Assembly (NCBI RefSeq): GCF_024213375.1
Contig: NZ_JANAVJ010000043.1
Coordinates: 1-41,304 of the forward strand
Length of the DNA: 41,304 nt
Direction of reading: 5' to 3'
Origin: Paenibacillus sp. MZ04-78.2
GTDB lineage: Bacteria; Bacillota; Bacilli; Paenibacillales; NBRC-103111
Within the stretch, counting starts at the first letter, position 1, and every line of letters begins with the position of its first letter. Shown here piece by piece: positions 1 through 6,990 of this stretch. The notes under the pieces are model-generated. The model was not told the origin of the DNA, made no database searches, and saw only the letters and a list, made by a program, of their open reading frames with translations. Position numbers and translations under genes: made by a program.

Positions 1-90
1 GGCTTCGCCTACCGAAATTCATCTCCCACTTTCATCAAGCTTCGCAAGATTTAGAAGTGGGAGACTTCTTTCGGAGGAAAGTTAAAGGGC
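1..90 (+). mobile_element. Possible right end of an IS200/IS605-family (tnpB) element
   Basis: The stretch contains a nested inverted repeat: TCTCCCACTT near 24-33 pairs with AAGTGGGAGA near 54-63, and flanking CCGAAA/TTTCGG extend the stem. From general knowledge, hairpins of this AAGTGGGAGACTTC type lie at the 3' end of tnpB genes in Bacilli, where they overlap the guide (omega) RNA. No coding sequence of the element is in the window, so it is assigned from the hairpin alone. It could instead be an ordinary intergenic hairpin. Confidence 0.35.
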
Positions 91-100
91 GGTGAGTACC

Positions 101-131
101 GCTGCTGACAGCCATTGTCAGCAGCTTTTTT
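101..131 (+). terminator. Rho-independent terminator
   Basis: A perfect 10-bp stem, GCTGCTGACA (101-110) and TGTCAGCAGC (116-125), has a 5-base loop and is followed by a run of six T. It ends a plus-strand transcript entering from the left of the window. Confidence 0.85.
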
Positions 132-193
132 GCATGCTGTCAACTTTCGGTTATACCGCTGTTCGTCCTTCCCAAAACAACCGCTAAAAGATG

Positions 194-234
194 AGTGCAA
201 AAGAAACAAGGACCACCTAAAAAAGGTCGTCCTT
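194..234 (-). terminator. Likely terminator of ydjO
   Basis: AAGGACCACCT (208-218) pairs with AGGTCGTCCTT (224-234), with one internal C/C mismatch. Read on the minus strand it is followed by a T-rich stretch (TTGTTTCTTTT). It lies about 80 bases past the ydjO stop codon. Confidence 0.5.
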
Positions 235-312
235 GCTCTTAAAACAATGGGAAAGGGAACCGTGACCGTTCAGATCTTGAGGAACGCTTGTACATGGATA
301 TGCGGGCACGGG

Positions 313-543
313 CTACGAGATTTGTATGCCTTTCTTGAGCGACTTCAGGTCGCCATTCGGATTGACCAGCAAGGGGAGCATCTTCACACTACGAACCATT
401 GGGGAATGGCACTGCCGGCATACCGGCACATCCTCGAACGCAAAGTTGTCCCGCATCCACCCCTTACATCCTTCCTTGCTACAAGACCAGATCGTCGTGT
501 TTTCCTCAGGGATATCCTCTAACGATTTCTTTTGAAAATTCAC
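313..543 (-). CDS. ydjO: Cold-inducible YdjO-family protein
   Basis: A 76-residue protein matching the YdjO family (small cold-inducible proteins of Bacilli, molecular role not established). The sequence has two Cys pairs, CSKEGC and CRQC, spaced like a zinc-ribbon, with the WSC and GWMRDNF segments typical of the family. The start is GTG at 543, preceded by AAGGGGGGG at good spacing. It lies directly downstream of the cold-shock gene on the same strand, an arrangement common in Paenibacillus and Bacillus. It sits beyond the csp terminator, so it is expressed by read-through or from its own promoter. Zinc binding is an inference from the Cys spacing. Confidence 0.85.
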   Translation of the reverse strand: MNFQKKSLEDIPEENTTIWSCSKEGCKGWMRDNFAFEDVPVCRQCHSPMVRSVKMLPLLVNPNGDLKSLKKGIQIS

Positions 544-580
544 AGTTAACCCCCCCTTGATTTAAAAAAACCTTGATCCT

Positions 581-616
581 AAAAAAACTGCCCTCAACAC
601 AAGTTAAGGGCAGTTT
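581..616 (-). terminator. Terminator of the cold-shock gene
   Basis: AAACTGCCCT (585-594) and AGGGCAGTTT (607-616) form a 10-bp stem. On the minus strand it is followed by a run of T (complement of 581-587). It starts 19 bases after the csp stop codon. Confidence 0.85.
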
Positions 617-634
617 GCTTGGACTTACATTACA

Positions 635-835
635 TTACAGCTTTACAACATTTTCGGCTTGCGCTCCGCGGTTGCCTTGTACCACATTGAATTGGACACG
701 CTGGCCTTCATCCAACGATTTGAAGCCGTCACCTGTGATCGCGCTGAAATGCACGAATACGTCGCCGCCGCCTTCCATTTCGATAAAGCCAAAACCCTTG
801 TCAGCATTAAACCATTTTACTGTACCTGTTTGCAT
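635..835 (-). CDS. Cold-shock protein (CspA/CspB family)
   Basis: A 66-residue single cold-shock domain, an OB-fold RNA chaperone that binds single-stranded RNA/DNA and limits mRNA secondary structure in the cold. Both nucleic-acid-binding motifs are present: RNP1 as KGFGFI (residues 13-18) and RNP2 as VFVHF (26-30). Length and sequence are canonical. The ATG at 835 has GGAGGTAA five bases upstream. The gene has a long leader (about 135 nt from the predicted promoter) that can fold into a strong hairpin, as expected of a cold-regulated csp gene. It is followed by its own terminator and then ydjO. The exact paralogue (cspB, cspC or cspD) cannot be decided. Confidence 0.97.
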   Translation of the reverse strand: MQTGTVKWFNADKGFGFIEMEGGGDVFVHFSAITGDGFKSLDEGQRVQFNVVQGNRGAQAENVVKL

Positions 836-892
836 CGTATTACCTCCAAAATTTGATTTAACATGTTTTTTTTACCCATTAAAGAAATAAAA

Positions 893-952
893 AATTCACA
901 TATTGAAAAAGGTTCCATCACACAAATGATAACCCTTTACAATATGTGAATT
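893..952 (-). promoter_or_regulatory. Long inverted repeat in the csp 5' leader (candidate thermosensor/attenuator)
   Basis: AATTCACATATTG (893-905) and CAATATGTGAATT (940-952) are perfect 13-bp inverted repeats. A second complementary pair inside (AAAAAGG and CCCTTT) can extend the stem. The element lies between the predicted csp promoter and start codon, so it would be transcribed. Temperature-dependent leader folding is known for cspA of E. coli; a similar role here is inference. Confidence 0.6.
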
Positions 953-978
953 AACAGGTCAAATTTATGATTAACTTT

Positions 979-1007
979 AGCTTACCATAATTAGATCCAA
1001 AAGACAA
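979..1007 (-). promoter_or_regulatory. Predicted sigma-A promoter of csp
   Basis: On the minus strand there is a -35-like TTGTCT (1002-1007) and a weak -10-like TAAGCT (979-984) with a 17-base spacer. Transcription would start near 972, giving a leader of about 137 nt. Confidence 0.4.
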
Positions 1008-1027
1008 GTTTTTTACCGGAAATAAGG

Positions 1028-1456
1028 TTAGGATTTGACGCAATATTTTCGTAAGATCACGTTCCCTTGATTCCGAGCGGCATCTTTTATCCTCAGCAAG
1101 GTAAATTTGGATAAGGGCGAAGGGAGCTGATCTAATGAAAAAAATCCGACTTCATCGATTTCTTTCCCATCCGGTACGGGCGTCCCCTCCCATTCCGTTA
1201 CTTTAAAGTTAAAAACATAGGCATTCCGCCCGGATAAATAATAGATGCTCGACAGCGTAAAATCGGCAGGATGCATCGCCACCTGGATTTCTTCCTGGCA
1301 TTCGCGGATGGCGGTTTCCCATGCCGCCTCTCCTTCCCTTTGCCGGCCTCCCGGCAGCCCCCATTTCCTTTTCCCGTCCGCATGACGCACCAGAAGAACC
1401 CTACACTCATCATCGAAAATGACAAGGCCTGCCCGAATGATCGATTTTGACGGCAT
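1028..1456 (-). CDS. NUDIX hydrolase
   Basis: A 142-residue single-domain NUDIX protein; the family hydrolyses nucleoside diphosphates linked to another moiety, with Mg2+ bound by the Nudix helix. The box is visible as GRQREGE, seven residues, then RECQEE, matching GX5EX7REUXEE. The glycine that normally follows as EEXG is Q here. The start is taken as ATG 1456, which has GGGAGGTGG about nine bases upstream; an in-frame TTG at 1495 has no such site. The LPGG motif before the box fits the MutT/ADP-ribose pyrophosphatase-like group, but the substrate cannot be read from sequence. It stands alone between the csp promoter and the rpn-like gene on the opposite strand. Confidence 0.9.
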   Translation of the reverse strand: MPSKSIIRAGLVIFDDECRVLLVRHADGKRKWGLPGGRQREGEAAWETAIRECQEEIQVAMHPADFTLSSIYYLSGRNAYVFNFKVTEWEGTPVPDGKEIDEVGFFSLDQLPSPLSKFTLLRIKDAARNQGNVILRKYCVKS

Positions 1457-1559
1457 ACCCGCTCCACCTCCCATGGGAGTAGTGTATGCTGCCAAGGTCC
1501 AAAAAGAGCGAGGCCGACTTTTCCATCCTTCTAAATCCTGTGTCTAACGAATCGCAGCG

Positions 1560-1568
1560 TGGTATAAT
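1560..1568 (+). promoter_or_regulatory. Extended -10 promoter of the rpn-like gene
   Basis: TGGTATAAT (1560-1568) is an extended -10 (TGn plus a perfect TATAAT). No good -35 is seen. The start codon at 1592 leaves a leader of under 20 nt. Confidence 0.6.
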
Positions 1569-1591
1569 GTTAGTGATTGGAGATGATCCGA

Positions 1592-2449
1592 ATGACGGAA
1601 CTGCTGGACCCGCGGAACGACTTTGTTTTCAAACGAATTTTCGGCACCGAAGAGAATAAAGATGTACTGCTGGCCTTTCTGAATCATACGTTCATGGAGG
1701 CGGGCGAGCCGCCGCTGACCGAGATCGTGCTGCTCAATCCTTATACCGAGAAAGACGCTCCATACGACAAGCAATCCATCTTTGACATTTGGGCCAAAAC
1801 TGCCGAGGGCAAGCTGATTAATGTCGAAATGCAGCTGTTCAACAAATATGACAATGAAAAGCGCACCTTGTACTATTGGGGGAAACGTTACTCCAATCAG
1901 CTTCAAGAGGGGCAGACCTACAAAGCCTTGAAGAAGTGCGTCACAATCAATGTTTTAAATTTTTCATTCCTGCCCAACGACCGTTATCACAGCGTCTTTC
2001 ACCTGCGGGAAGATCATACGCTCATTCCCCTGATCGACGACATCGAGGTGCATTTTATCGAGCTGCCGAAGCTTGACGATCACGCTGTTCCGATGGAAGG
2101 CGGCCTGGTCAACTGGCTGTTGTTCCTGAAAGGCGCAAACAAATCCAACTGGGAGGTGCTGGCCATGAACGAACCGACATTGAAGAAGGCGATGACGACA
2201 CTCGAATTCCTGAGTCAGGACGCCGAGGCCCGCAGACTGTACGAAGCGAGGCAAAAATATTTGCACGACGAAGCTTCGATGATTGAAGGAGCGAAGACGG
2301 AGGGAAAAGCCAAAGGAATATTAGAAGGAAAAACGCAAGCAAAAAGTGAAGTCGCCAAAAACATGCTGTCGATGGGCCTCGATATTCAATTGATTGTTAA
2401 AGCGACCGGATTAACGGAAGAAGAGATTCACGCCTTGAAACCGATGTAA
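1592..2449 (+). CDS. Rpn family recombination-promoting nuclease / PD-(D/E)XK transposase-like protein
   Basis: A 285-residue protein of the Rpn family (PD-(D/E)XK nuclease superfamily). E. coli members are DNA nucleases that promote RecA-independent recombination. The opening LLDPRNDFVFKRIFG block is the family signature, and the predicted catalytic residues D65 (FDIW) and E79 with Q81 (VEMQ) are in place. The C-terminus is a charged helix with GKAKGILEGKTQAKSE followed by a GLTEEEIHAL tail typical of the group. The start is ATG 1592, nine bases after GGAG; in-frame TTG 1577 and ATG 1583 lack a site. It has its own promoter and terminator and is not part of an insertion element as far as is visible. 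The host function is unknown. Confidence 0.88.
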   Translation: MTELLDPRNDFVFKRIFGTEENKDVLLAFLNHTFMEAGEPPLTEIVLLNPYTEKDAPYDKQSIFDIWAKTAEGKLINVEMQLFNKYDNEKRTLYYWGKRYSNQLQEGQTYKALKKCVTINVLNFSFLPNDRYHSVFHLREDHTLIPLIDDIEVHFIELPKLDDHAVPMEGGLVNWLLFLKGANKSNWEVLAMNEPTLKKAMTTLEFLSQDAEARRLYEARQKYLHDEASMIEGAKTEGKAKGILEGKTQAKSEVAKNMLSMGLDIQLIVKATGLTEEEIHALKPM

Positions 2450-2463
2450 CCCATCTTCGGATA

Positions 2464-2497
2464 CGAACGCCAGCCTTTCGAGGTTGTCGTTTTTTTG
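2464..2497 (+). terminator. Terminator of the rpn-like gene
   Basis: An 11-bp imperfect stem (2466-2476 with 2481-2491) closed by a TTCG tetraloop is followed by a run of T. Confidence 0.8.
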
Positions 2498-2617
2498 CTT
2501 GAAGGACATAATGAACTGCTTTTACCCGCACTCTTCACAGCAAAAAAATCGAACAAATTAATGGCGGCGCGGTGATTTTCCCTAAATTATATCGCTTCAA
2601 ATGCGCCTGGAATATTG

Positions 2618-2623
2618 TATAAT
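2618..2623 (+). promoter_or_regulatory. -10 element upstream of the YhgE/Pip gene
   Basis: A perfect TATAAT lies 60 bases before the start codon. The -35 region (TTCAAA near 2596) is poor. Confidence 0.45.
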
Positions 2624-2682
2624 ACTATACGTAAAATCTAAAGAGCCTTGTTCTCCCAACACAGTGAAAGGTACGGAACGCG

Positions 2683-5271
2683 ATGCGAAAAGTTTCTCTA
2701 CGAACAGTTTTGCGCATATATACTCACGATATCCGGCGTATTGTTACGAATTGGGTCACCCTGACGGTGGTCTGCGGGCTCATTATGCTGCCATCGCTTT
2801 ACGCTTGGATTAACATTTATGCATCCTGGGACCCCTACGCCAATACGAAGGGCATCAAGGTCGGGGTCGTCAATAACGATACCGGCGGCACGCTCAAAGG
2901 GCTCACCTTTAACATCGGGGACGAAATCGTTCACTCGCTGAAGCAGAACGAGAAGCTCGGCTGGACCTTCTACAATACGAAAGACGAGGGCATAGCCAAG
3001 GCGAAAAATGGCGAGGTGTATGCCACCATTGTGATTCCCGACGATTTTTCGCTGAAAATGAGCACGATGCTTAGCGACCAGCCGGTCAAGCCCGATCTGG
3101 AATATTATGTGAATGAAAAAGAGAATGCCATCGCCTCGAAAATGACGGATGCTGGCGCCTCGACGATCCAGCGGGAGATCAGCACCACCTTTGTCAAGAC
3201 GGTGACGGAGAAAGTGTTCGCAACACTGAATCAAGCTGGCGCCGAGCTGGATCAGCGGTACCCGCAAATCGAAAAATACAAAAATTTGCTCTACGTCCTG
3301 AATGAAAATATGCCGAAGCTGAATCAAAATCTGGATGAGATGCTGAACCGGGCAGAGAACGGGTTTACTAAACTGAATAAGACGGCAGATCATGTGCCTG
3401 CGGTTCAGGATACCCTCGGCAAACTCATGGAGCTGAACGACGGACTAAGCAAGGATATGTACACAGCCAGCGGCAACATTAAAGAAATCGCGCCGGATGT
3501 AAAAGAGAACCTGTATCTGCTCCAGACGATTTTCAACAAGTTAGCCGAGACGACCGAGGACGTGAACGAACAGCTGACGCTGTACAAACCGGAGGTGCTC
3601 ACTCAGCTTGATAATGCCGTCACAGATCTCGATCAGCTGCAGCAGCGGGTGAAGGATTCTTCGGAACAGCTGGAAAAAGCGGGCGTAACCTTACCCAAAG
3701 AAACCCTCGAATTAGCATCCGATATCGCAATGGAGCTGAACTTGTTCCGGGGGCTGCTGACGGATTTAAAAGCGAATATCAAGGATGTTGGCGCGGCTGA
3801 GAAGATTTTAAATAAGCTGCAGCCGATCAATGACCGGATTTTGGGTAAAATCACCAAATTTCAGACCGCCATCAATGAGCTGCTTGCCCCGATCGATGAA
3901 GCCTTGAACATCCGGACGTTTGCCCGGCTCCGCGACAATCTGGAAAACATACGGCAGCTGTCTTCCGGGATCAGCTCGTTTACCAGAAACTTAAGTACGA
4001 CGCTGGCCTATAAAAAGGCCAATGTGGACGGCAAGCTGTCCAAAAGCATCGACTCGATTAGCAACATGATAAACCGACTTCTGAAAAATGCAAATTCGTT
4101 GGCTCAATCCTCCGCGAAAGGCTCGTTTCAGCTTAGCAAGGACTTGAAAAGCCTGGCTCAAAGGCTGGAGGAGTGGAAGGGCAAGACAGCCGATCTTCGT
4201 AAAAATATCGAACAGAACCAAAACCTGGAGAAGTTACTGCCGGATCTGGCCCGGATGAACTTTGCGATTGCGGGAAGTATCGGCAAACTGTCACTTGAGC
4301 TCGACCAAACCCTGTTTCCGAAAACGGAATCCTATTTGCAAAAAGGCTCGAACCTTTTCGCCGATGTGAACGTGATACTTGGCAACACGCAGGAGGATTT
4401 GGCCGCGGCGAAGGACTTGATGGCAGGCATGGCATCCGGGGGCAAAATAGCGGTGGACGATATCCGAAATTTCAAAGAGCGCGTGCCGGACCTTCAGCAG
4501 CGCCTGAGTGACCTAACGGCGGTCTTCCAAAAAATCGACAGCACGGTTGATGTCAAGGACATGATCAAGCTGCTGAAAAACCGGGGCATTGCAGACAACA
4601 ACTTCCTTGCTCTTCCAGTGACGATGAGCACGCACCCGTTATTCCCGATCTCGAACTATGGAGCAGGTATGACCCCTTTCTATACGACGCTGAGCTTGTG
4701 GGTCGGTTGTCTGCTGCTGATGTCTCTGCTCACCGTCAAGTTCCAACCGGCGGATTTCAGCTTTACCTCGCATGAAGAGTACCTGGGCAAATATCTTTTG
4801 TTTGCTACCTTGTCCGTGCTGCAAGGGCTTATCGTAGCGCTTGGAGATATCTTTTTGCTGAAAATCGGCATTCAAGAGGCCGGATTGTTCATCGGGCTCA
4901 CGGTGCTTTACTGTGTTGTATTTTCCATGATCATATACACGCTGGTCTCGCTCTTTAACAATATCGGCAAATCGATCGGCGTTGTTCTGCTGGTGCTCCA
5001 ACTCGCCGGCTCGGGGGGCACGTTCCCGATTCAGGTGACACCGGCTTTCTTTCAAACGATTCATTCGATGCTGCCGTTTACCTATGCGATCAGCGGGCTG
5101 CGCGAAGCGCTCGCCGGGGTAAGCTACCCGACGCTGATGAGGGACGTCTGGACGTTGGTCGGATTTTTCGTCTCTTTTTTGGTCATAGGTTATATGTTCA
5201 AACCAGCACTCACATCGTTTCTGAGCAAGTACTCCAAGCAGTTGCATCATTCAGGAGTAATAGGGCACTGA
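2683..5271 (+). CDS. yhgE: YhgE/Pip family membrane protein (ABC-2-type permease fold)
   Basis: An 862-residue membrane protein of the YhgE/Pip family. Relatives include the Lactococcus phage infection protein, the B. subtilis SPP1 receptor YueB and EsaA-like type VII secretion partners. One transmembrane segment lies near residues 20-42, followed by the family motif SLYAWINIYASWDPY and GIKVGVVNNDTGG. A long external, largely coiled-coil domain spans about 80-650. The C-terminus (about 665-850) has five or six hydrophobic segments with the ABC-2 pattern, including GSGGTFPIQVTPAFFQTIH. ATG 2683 follows GAAAGGT. The gene is monocistronic, between a TATAAT promoter and a strong terminator. There are no WXG100 or EssC genes nearby, so a secretion role cannot be supported here. 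Export or envelope function is inferred from the family. Confidence 0.9.
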   Translation: MRKVSLRTVLRIYTHDIRRIVTNWVTLTVVCGLIMLPSLYAWINIYASWDPYANTKGIKVGVVNNDTGGTLKGLTFNIGDEIVHSLKQNEKLGWTFYNTKDEGIAKAKNGEVYATIVIPDDFSLKMSTMLSDQPVKPDLEYYVNEKENAIASKMTDAGASTIQREISTTFVKTVTEKVFATLNQAGAELDQRYPQIEKYKNLLYVLNENMPKLNQNLDEMLNRAENGFTKLNKTADHVPAVQDTLGKLMELNDGLSKDMYTASGNIKEIAPDVKENLYLLQTIFNKLAETTEDVNEQLTLYKPEVLTQLDNAVTDLDQLQQRVKDSSEQLEKAGVTLPKETLELASDIAMELNLFRGLLTDLKANIKDVGAAEKILNKLQPINDRILGKITKFQTAINELLAPIDEALNIRTFARLRDNLENIRQLSSGISSFTRNLSTTLAYKKANVDGKLSKSIDSISNMINRLLKNANSLAQSSAKGSFQLSKDLKSLAQRLEEWKGKTADLRKNIEQNQNLEKLLPDLARMNFAIAGSIGKLSLELDQTLFPKTESYLQKGSNLFADVNVILGNTQEDLAAAKDLMAGMASGGKIAVDDIRNFKERVPDLQQRLSDLTAVFQKIDSTVDVKDMIKLLKNRGIADNNFLALPVTMSTHPLFPISNYGAGMTPFYTTLSLWVGCLLLMSLLTVKFQPADFSFTSHEEYLGKYLLFATLSVLQGLIVALGDIFLLKIGIQEAGLFIGLTVLYCVVFSMIIYTLVSLFNNIGKSIGVVLLVLQLAGSGGTFPIQVTPAFFQTIHSMLPFTYAISGLREALAGVSYPTLMRDVWTLVGFFVSFLVIGYMFKPALTSFLSKYSKQLHHSGVIGH

Positions 5272-5275
5272 GGGA

Positions 5276-5309
5276 AATCGCCAGCCTCCAAAGGTTGGCG
5301 ATTTTTTCT
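5276..5309 (+). terminator. Terminator of the YhgE/Pip gene
   Basis: AATCGCCAGCCT pairs with AGGTTGGCGATT (one G/T wobble) and is followed by TTTTTT. It begins just after the stop codon. Confidence 0.9.
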
Positions 5310-5366
5310 TGCGCGCCGGAATGGCCCTAGGTATACTATCCTTAAATAGGGCAGAGGAACCCACAA

Positions 5367-6911
5367 ATGGAAAGGATGATCGGATTGAAGCCGAATATCG
5401 GGGATATATATTGCGTATACGTCGAGCAGTTGCAGCGCTATGCCGCGTGTCAGGTCACCAGAATCAAGGAAAAGTGGGGTAAGCCGCTGGCCGCCGTGCT
5501 GGAGCTTGACTGGACCGGGGACAAGCTGCCTACGGAAGAAGAGCTCGATAAGATGAAACCGCTGTACTGCGACCACTTTTCGAACGACCAGCTTGAACAT
5601 TGGTATGTCAACCCGCAGGTCCCCAAACATTACATTTTGGCGGGAAACCGGCCTCCGCTCGTCACCGAAGATACAAGCAGATACAGCGGTTGGCATACAG
5701 GCAGCAGTATGGTCTACCAATTGAAGTGGCGGGGCATTCCCGAAGACCGACGCCGTTCGTTCAAGGAAGCGGAAAGGGACAATACGCCGGTTGTCGTGGG
5801 TGGCGTGCAGATGGCCCGCTCGACCAGCGAAATCCGTGACGCCACGCTCCAGCAGCTCTCCGACTTGTCCGAACTGAAACAGCTGCCCTGCCTGACGCGC
5901 ATCGCCGCCGACCGTCCCTATGAGTCACTGCTGTCGTATGTTAACGACAATCCGTTTATATACGAGCTTCGGTTGGAGAACCACGGCTATACGTCGATCG
6001 ACCTCCGAAGCAGCAGCTTGGCGCGCCTGATCCTTCAGGCGGATGGATTGGAAGAGCTGTTTTTAAATAAAGGGTTAACCTTTCTATCGTTAACGGGTAC
6101 CCCCTCGCCCAAGCTGAAAATCCATGCCGAAGACGGCGGTCAATGTCTGACGGCCGCCTTTACCAATAACGTACCGCCGGTATGCGGTCTCGAACGTTTG
6201 TCGGGGCTGCACGTGAAACAGGTGAAAGACCTGGATCTTGGGCCGCTCGTCCGAAGCTACCCTCAGTTGAAGGAGCTGCTCCTGGAGGGCAAACCCGGCA
6301 ACATCGTTAATCTTCAACAACTCGAACAATTAACGAACCTTAGATTATTCAGCACCTACGATATGTTCGGCTTCTCCGGCGAAGCATTTCCCGGCCCGGA
6401 ACGGCTGCCCAACCTTACTTGGCTGTGGATGGAAAGCCTGCCCGCCGACGCCGCCAAAGCAATTAAGGACAAGTACAAGAAAGAAGCTCCCAAAGGTCTG
6501 GACCTGTCGATCACCAAGCCGCGCAAGCCCGAATGGCTGGCCGAAAATTTCAATAATCCTTTCCGCGACTGGGACGGACGGGACAACATCACGGAGGCTC
6601 GGGCCAAGAAAGCAATGAATCTGTACAAAAAGACACTTGCGGCCATAACGGCATTAGCGGAACAAATTCGGGGCGGCGGCATGACGGCAGCCGAGGCGGA
6701 GTCTGCGCTGGACACATTAGTGTCCGCCTACACCGAAACGTTCAATAAAATGGACCGCAGAAGCGGCTTTATCGAAACGGTGGAGCGCGAGGAAATATAT
6801 ATGGTGCTGAAGGATCTGCTCAGCGGGGCACAGGAGCAGTTGTCTGCCGCAGGCGTCGAAGTGGACGTGGATAAGCTGTTCGACACGTTCAATGAGCTAC
6901 GCGATTTTTAA
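5367..6911 (+). CDS. Leucine-rich-repeat protein with an Imm26-like N-terminus
   Basis: A 514-residue cytoplasmic protein with no signal peptide or membrane segment. The first ~95 residues (KPNIGDIYCVYV...ACQVTRI) resemble Imm26-type immunity domains. Residues about 150-390 contain irregular leucine-rich repeats (LKELLLEGKPGNIVNLQQL, LTNLRLFSTYDM). The C-terminus (about 400-514) is helical and opens with KPEWLAENFNNPFRDWDGR, which I associate with LRR proteins loosely annotated as MolR-like or gliding-motility proteins in Bacilli. The start ATG 5367 follows AGAGGA by about nine bases, and a TATACT lies at 5332. It has no toxin or other partner beside it, so an immunity role is only a possibility. 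The function is unknown. Confidence 0.75.
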   Translation: MERMIGLKPNIGDIYCVYVEQLQRYAACQVTRIKEKWGKPLAAVLELDWTGDKLPTEEELDKMKPLYCDHFSNDQLEHWYVNPQVPKHYILAGNRPPLVTEDTSRYSGWHTGSSMVYQLKWRGIPEDRRRSFKEAERDNTPVVVGGVQMARSTSEIRDATLQQLSDLSELKQLPCLTRIAADRPYESLLSYVNDNPFIYELRLENHGYTSIDLRSSSLARLILQADGLEELFLNKGLTFLSLTGTPSPKLKIHAEDGGQCLTAAFTNNVPPVCGLERLSGLHVKQVKDLDLGPLVRSYPQLKELLLEGKPGNIVNLQQLEQLTNLRLFSTYDMFGFSGEAFPGPERLPNLTWLWMESLPADAAKAIKDKYKKEAPKGLDLSITKPRKPEWLAENFNNPFRDWDGRDNITEARAKKAMNLYKKTLAAITALAEQIRGGGMTAAEAESALDTLVSAYTETFNKMDRRSGFIETVEREEIYMVLKDLLSGAQEQLSAAGVEVDVDKLFDTFNELRDF

Positions 6912-6937
6912 CGCCGGTAACCTTTAACGCAATAAGT

Positions 6938-6978
6938 AAAAAAAGGGAAGCCCCGCTGTAGCAGCGAGCGCTTCCCTT
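6938..6978 (-). terminator. Terminator of the GH20 gene
   Basis: AAGGGAAGC (6943-6951) and GCTTCCCTT (6970-6978) form a 9-bp stem with an inner GCTG/CAGC pair. On the minus strand a run of seven T follows. It may also stop the convergent LRR gene. Confidence 0.85.
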
Positions 6979-6990
6979 GCTTCGTTTCGT

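Noticed and set aside
115..522. 135-codon plus-strand reading frame
   Set aside because: It overlaps ydjO antisense, starts within the terminator hairpin and its product resembles nothing I know.
2683..5271. Type VII secretion locus around the YhgE/Pip protein
   Set aside because: No WXG100, EssB, EssC or YukD-like genes are adjacent, so the family relationship alone does not support it.
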